Source: Oxalobacteraceae bacterium UBA5157 | Lineage (GTDB): Bacteria > Pseudomonadota > Gammaproteobacteria > Burkholderiales > Burkholderiaceae_D | Direction: 5' to 3' | Length of the DNA stretch: 9,129 nucleotides | Assembly: GCA_002415335.1 (NCBI GenBank) | Contig: DHXL01000209.1 | Span: 471-9,599 of the forward strand | In this document: piece after piece, positions 6,357-9,129 of the stretch | Layout of the letters: each line of letters starts with the position of its first letter | How positions within the stretch are numbered: the first letter of the stretch is position 1 | Notes under the pieces: model-generated | Seen by the model: only the letters and a program-made list of their open reading frames with translations | What the model was told of the DNA's origin: nothing | Databases searched by the model: none | Position numbers and translations under genes: made by a program

Positions 6357-6830
6357 ATGTCGGAACTCGCTATCTTGCTCGATGAACTTGACCGCCGTAT
6401 CCTTAACGCCTTGCAGGCGGATGCGTCGCAAACCAATAATCAGCTCGCCGCGCACGTGCACGCGTCGGCGCCGACCTGCCTGCGGCGGGTCAAACGGATG
6501 CGGGACGCCGGAGTGATTCAACGGCAGGTGGCGATCGTCGCGCCGCACATGGTGGGCGCCGCGTTGACCGCGATCGTGGAAGTCACGCTGGACCACCAGG
6601 GCGCCGAGCGGCAAGTCGAGTTTGAAAGCGCGGTCGCGCATGAGACGGCGGTGCTGCAGTGTTACCGCGTGTCGCCCGGACCGGACTTCGTGCTGGTGGT
6701 GCAGGTGGCCGACATGCCGGCCTATCACGCGCTGGCGCATCGGCTGTTTGCGGGACAGGTCAACGTGCGCAACGTGCGCAGCTTCTTCTCGATCTATCGC
6801 AGCAAGTTTGAAACCAGCATTGCGGTGTGA
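6357..6830 (+). CDS. Lrp/AsnC-family transcriptional regulator
   Basis: DNA-binding regulator of the feast/famine type. The product is 157 residues, the normal length. The N-terminal winged helix-turn-helix (about 8-60) starts with the family hallmark LDELDRRILNALQADA and continues through NNQLAAHVHASAPTCLRRVK to LRDAGVI-like MRDAGVIQRQVAIV. The RAM ligand/oligomerisation domain covers about 68-145, including CYRVSPGPDFVLVVQVADM and the closing SFFSIYRSKFET. The ATG at 6357 is preceded by AAGG (6341-6344) at a rather long 12-nt spacing. The gene is divergent from glmS and convergent with glmU, placing it between two genes of the UDP-GlcNAc pathway. Autoregulation through the AT-rich upstream region is likely from family behaviour; control of glmS is only a suggestion from shared promoter space. 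The effector, probably an amino acid, cannot be deduced. Confidence 0.95.
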   Translation: MSELAILLDELDRRILNALQADASQTNNQLAAHVHASAPTCLRRVKRMRDAGVIQRQVAIVAPHMVGAALTAIVEVTLDHQGAERQVEFESAVAHETAVLQCYRVSPGPDFVLVVQVADMPAYHALAHRLFAGQVNVRNVRSFFSIYRSKFETSIAV

Positions 6831-6843
6831 TACATCGTGCTTA

Positions 6844-6863
6844 ATGCATCCTGCTTGATGCAT
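6844..6863. terminator. Hairpin after the Lrp-type gene
   Basis: A perfect 7-bp stem (ATGCATC at 6844-6850, GATGCAT at 6857-6863) with a 6-nt loop lies 13 nt after the regulator's stop. It lacks a U-tract. It is the first of two hairpins between convergent genes and may contribute to termination or RNA 3' protection. Confidence 0.35.
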
Positions 6864-6878
6864 CGCTGACTAATCCAT

Positions 6879-6899
6879 CGATCGCGCATGGCGCGATCG
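6879..6899. terminator. Strong GC-rich hairpin between convergent Lrp-type gene and glmU
   Basis: A perfect 9-bp stem (CGATCGCGC at 6879-6887, GCGCGATCG at 6891-6899) with an ATG triloop sits 6 nt beyond the glmU stop and about 50 nt beyond the regulator stop. Its position suggests a bidirectional terminator. No clear run of T follows on either strand, so intrinsic termination is not certain. Confidence 0.5.
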
Positions 6900-6905
6900 G
6901 CCGCG

Positions 6906-8264
6906 TCATTTCTTGATCTTGATCGGCCGCTGCCAGCTTTCGATCGTCACTTGCCCGGCGCGCGATATCGTCAGCTTGCCGGCCGGCGCATTCTTGCTCA
7001 GGGTGGTGCCGGCGCCGAGCGTCGCGCCTTTGCCGACCGTGACCGGCGCGATCAACTGGCTGTCGCTGCCGATAAAGACATCGTCTTCGATCACCGTGCG
7101 GAATTTGTTGACGCCATCGTAGTTGCAGGTGATCGTGCCGGCGCCGATGTTGACGCGCGAGCCGACCGTGGCGTCGCCGACATAAGCGAGATGATTGGCC
7201 TTGCTGTGCGCGGCGATTTGGCTGTTCTTGATTTCAACGAAATTGCCGATGTGGACGTCCTCCGCCAATTCGGTGCCGGGACGCAGCCGCGCGTAGGGCC
7301 CGATGACCGAGCCGGCGCCGATGGTCGCCTCTTCGATATGGCAAAACGGTTTGATCCGGACGCCGCGCCCGATGTGCGCGTTCTTGATCACGCAATGGGC
7401 GCCGATGCTGACGTCGTCCTCCAGTGTGACCAGGCCCTCGAAGACGCAATTGACATCGATGCTGACATCGCCGCCGCACAGGATTTTGCCGCGCACATCG
7501 ATGCGTGCCGGGTCCGCCAGCGTCACGCCCTGCTCGAGTAAGGCGGCGGCGATCTCGCCCTGGAAGATGCGTTCCAGTTCGGCCAACTGCACCTTGCTGT
7601 TCACGCCGAGCGTTTCCCATGCCGCATCGGGCTGCGCCGCCACCACCGGCACGCCGTCGGCGACCGCTTGCGCCACGATATCGGTCAGGTAGTACTCGCC
7701 TTGCGCATTGTCATTCGATAAGTTCGTCAGCCATTGCCTGAGCCGCACCGTGGGTGCGACCATGATGCCGGAATTGACTTCGCGGATTGCGCGTTCCGCC
7801 TCGTCGGCATCCTTTTGCTCGACGATGCGGACGATCTTGCCATCTTCGCGCACGATGCGGCCATAGCCGACCGGGCTGTCGAGATGAACGGTCAGGATCG
7901 CCAGCTTGTCGCGCTCCGCGACATCCAATAAACGTTGCAGCGTGACGGCGCTGGTGAGCGGAACATCGCCATACAGGATCAAGGTCGGGCAACGATCGTC
8001 CAGGTGCGGTAGCGCCTGCACCACCGCATGGCCGGTGCCGAGCTGCGGGTCCTGGATAGCGAATGCGATGTCGGCTCCCTTGAACGCATCGGGCACCGCG
8101 GCACCGCCATGGCCGTAAATCACGCACAAGGTGTCGGGCGACAAGCTGCGGGCGGTGTCGATCACATGCGCCAGCAGCGGTTTGCCGGCCAGTGGATGCA
8201 AGACCTTGGGCAGCGCGGAGTGCATGCGCTTGCCCATGCCGGCAGCGAGTATGACGATGTTCAT
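6906..8264 (-). CDS. glmU: Bifunctional GlmU: GlcNAc-1-P uridyltransferase / GlcN-1-P acetyltransferase
   Basis: Cytoplasmic trimeric enzyme that acetylates glucosamine-1-phosphate and then couples it to UTP, giving UDP-GlcNAc for peptidoglycan and LPS. The product is 452 residues (E. coli: 456). The start at 8264 gives MNIVILAAG with the nucleotide-binding loop at the N-terminus; the frame is open further upstream without a comparable motif. The pyrophosphorylase domain (about 1-225) has LAAGMGKRM with R13 and K20, QLGTGHAV, LYGDVPL (D100), VGYGRI, EVNSGIM, YYLTDI and N222. The left-handed beta-helix domain (about 245-445) has hexapeptide repeats, RLRPGT (R328), NFVEIKN (K346), KANHLAYVGD (H358, the acetyltransfer base, and Y361) and NIGAGTITCNYDG. 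All these residues sit at a constant offset of 5 from E. coli numbering. No strong Shine-Dalgarno is visible. The gene converges on the regulator gene. Confidence 0.99.
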   Translation of the reverse strand: MNIVILAAGMGKRMHSALPKVLHPLAGKPLLAHVIDTARSLSPDTLCVIYGHGGAAVPDAFKGADIAFAIQDPQLGTGHAVVQALPHLDDRCPTLILYGDVPLTSAVTLQRLLDVAERDKLAILTVHLDSPVGYGRIVREDGKIVRIVEQKDADEAERAIREVNSGIMVAPTVRLRQWLTNLSNDNAQGEYYLTDIVAQAVADGVPVVAAQPDAAWETLGVNSKVQLAELERIFQGEIAAALLEQGVTLADPARIDVRGKILCGGDVSIDVNCVFEGLVTLEDDVSIGAHCVIKNAHIGRGVRIKPFCHIEEATIGAGSVIGPYARLRPGTELAEDVHIGNFVEIKNSQIAAHSKANHLAYVGDATVGSRVNIGAGTITCNYDGVNKFRTVIEDDVFIGSDSQLIAPVTVGKGATLGAGTTLSKNAPAGKLTISRAGQVTIESWQRPIKIKK

Positions 8265-8353
8265 AGGCGGTATCTGTTTCTGTTGAGGAATCGAGTTGAG
8301 CGCAGCACGGGCGCCGCATGCCCGGTCGACGAGTGGATCGGCGACGGTGCAAA

Positions 8354-8384
8354 ATTTTATCACGTGCTCTCGCCGCGTCTTCAA
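8354..8384 (-). promoter_or_regulatory. Weak candidate promoter for glmU
   Basis: On the minus strand TTGAAG (8379-8384) and TAAAAT (8354-8359) resemble -35 and -10 boxes. The 19-bp spacing is longer than ideal. They lie about 90 nt before the glmU start, in the 201-bp gap between glmU and the upstream gene. Otherwise that gap shows nothing I can assign. Confidence 0.3.
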
Positions 8385-8465
8385 TCCGGCGGCGTCGGCG
8401 CACAAGGAACTTGCCGCTCAATCGGCGGCTTCACGCGGTTGGCGCCGCGCACGTTGCGCCTAACC

Positions 8466-9129
8466 TCATCGCTCCATGCCAGCCTGGTGCGAGCGCGGTC
8501 CCGATGCCTCGCCCGACGCCGACGGATGTTGCCCATCGCGTTCGTGGCCGCGGCGTTCCCTGGCAGCCTCCGGACCGCGCGCGGCGGCAGCCGGTGTCGG
8601 CGACGCGGCCGGCCGTGGCGCGACGCGCCGCTCCGGTGGTGCCTGTGGCGGCGCGATGGCACGCCGTTCCACCGGTACCGGCACCGTCTCATGCCTCTCA
8701 TTCCGAAGCGGCGAGAGCGGCGCCAGTTCACGTCGTTCCACCCGCGCTGCCGGATTGTCGTGCCGTTCCGGCACGCGGGCGCGCGCCTGCCCGGCACCGG
8801 TGCCGCGTGCCGGCACGGGCTGCACCACCAGCGGCTCGACCTTGATCGGCTGCGCCGGTTGTGACGGTCGTGGCTGCAGTGGTCGCTCCGCTCGCTCGAT
8901 CGGCATGGGAGTGCGCTTGAATTCCCGCTCGCGCGGGCCGCCCGATGTCACCGCAGGCGTCGACGGTGCCGCTTGCAGGGGAGCGGCTTGCCGTTCCGGA
9001 CGGACCGGCATGCCGCCGCGCGCGCTTCCTGGTTGTATCGCCGTCGCCCGCGAATTAGCGGCCGGTGCGGCCGCAGTCGGCGCCGCCACGACGACGGCGG
9101 GCTGCCGTTCCTGTTGCCGTTGTTGTTGT
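8466..9129 (-). CDS. Pro/Arg/Ala-rich low-complexity protein, C-terminal part (5' end outside window)
   Basis: I do not recognise the family with certainty. The frame is open from the right edge to the TGA at 8466-8468, giving about 220 residues. It begins with a Gln/Arg-rich run (QQQRQQERQ) and continues with Ala/Pro-rich, strongly basic sequence. Short units built around Pro/Val-Glu-Arg recur: PERQAAP, IERAERP, PERHDNP, VERRELAP, VERRAIAP, PERRVAP. There is no membrane segment, no enzyme motif and only disordered-looking sequence, so this is probably a flexible tail. Such tails occur on FecR-like or DUF6600-type envelope proteins of Burkholderiales, which is a guess from composition. Other frames in this GC-rich stretch are also open, but this one alone gives ordered repeats and runs continuously to the edge. 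It lies upstream of glmU on the same strand with a 201-bp gap. Confidence 0.62.
   Translation of the reverse strand, partial: QQQRQQERQPAVVVAAPTAAAPAANSRATAIQPGSARGGMPVRPERQAAPLQAAPSTPAVTSGGPREREFKRTPMPIERAERPLQPRPSQPAQPIKVEPLVVQPVPARGTGAGQARARVPERHDNPAARVERRELAPLSPLRNERHETVPVPVERRAIAPPQAPPERRVAPRPAASPTPAAAARGPEAARERRGHERDGQHPSASGEASGPRSHQAGMER

Noticed and set aside
6888..7541. 217-codon open frame on the plus strand opposite glmU
   Set aside because: Antisense shadow of glmU; its periodic Asp/Ala pattern mirrors the hexapeptide repeat codons of the real gene.
8028..8864. Long plus-strand frame crossing the glmU start and the Pro/Arg-rich gene
   Set aside because: Runs across two minus-strand genes and their gap with no domain or start signal; expected in very GC-rich sequence.

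Overview
The window looks like chromosomal DNA of a betaproteobacterium, most likely in the Burkholderiales and plausibly an Oxalobacteraceae relative. This rests on the GC-rich coding sequence, the residue style of GlmS and GlmU, and a glmS - Lrp-type regulator - glmU cluster that I associate with that family. The genus cannot be fixed from sequence reading alone. Both ends cut through genes.

Left part (1-3655, + strand): a compact copper/silver-handling operon. It has the C-terminal half of a CusA-type RND pump with its methionine triad intact, an unassigned exported protein that looks like an outer-membrane beta-barrel, CopC (periplasmic Cu(II)-binding protein) and CopD (eight-helix inner-membrane protein). 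The genes overlap or sit about 12 nt apart, so they are probably co-transcribed and translationally coupled. Together they would move copper across the inner membrane and periplasm. The outer-membrane candidate has no function I can name.

Middle (3656-4382): about 730 bases with no convincing gene, visibly richer in A+T than its surroundings. It starts with a hairpin just after copD. It ends, beside the 3' end of glmS, with three copies of a 15-nt sequence at an exact 20-bp period. Read on the minus strand, two of the copies closely resemble the TnsB-binding repeats of Tn7. The array ends in ACA exactly where Tn7 inserts, 25 bp beyond the glmS stop plus a 5-bp putative target duplication. I read this as the end of a Tn7-like transposon in the chromosomal attTn7 site, with the copper operon as candidate cargo. 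No tns genes are visible next to this end.

Right part (4383-8264): glmS (minus), an Lrp/AsnC-family regulator (plus, divergent from glmS) and glmU (minus, convergent with the regulator). GlmS makes glucosamine-6-phosphate and GlmU makes UDP-GlcNAc, the first and last steps of the precursor pathway for peptidoglycan and LPS. Hairpins lie between the convergent regulator and glmU. The 156-bp glmS/regulator gap is AT-rich and holds a palindrome that could be an operator.

Right edge (8466-9129, minus): the C-terminal part of a Pro/Arg/Ala-rich low-complexity protein whose start lies beyond the window.
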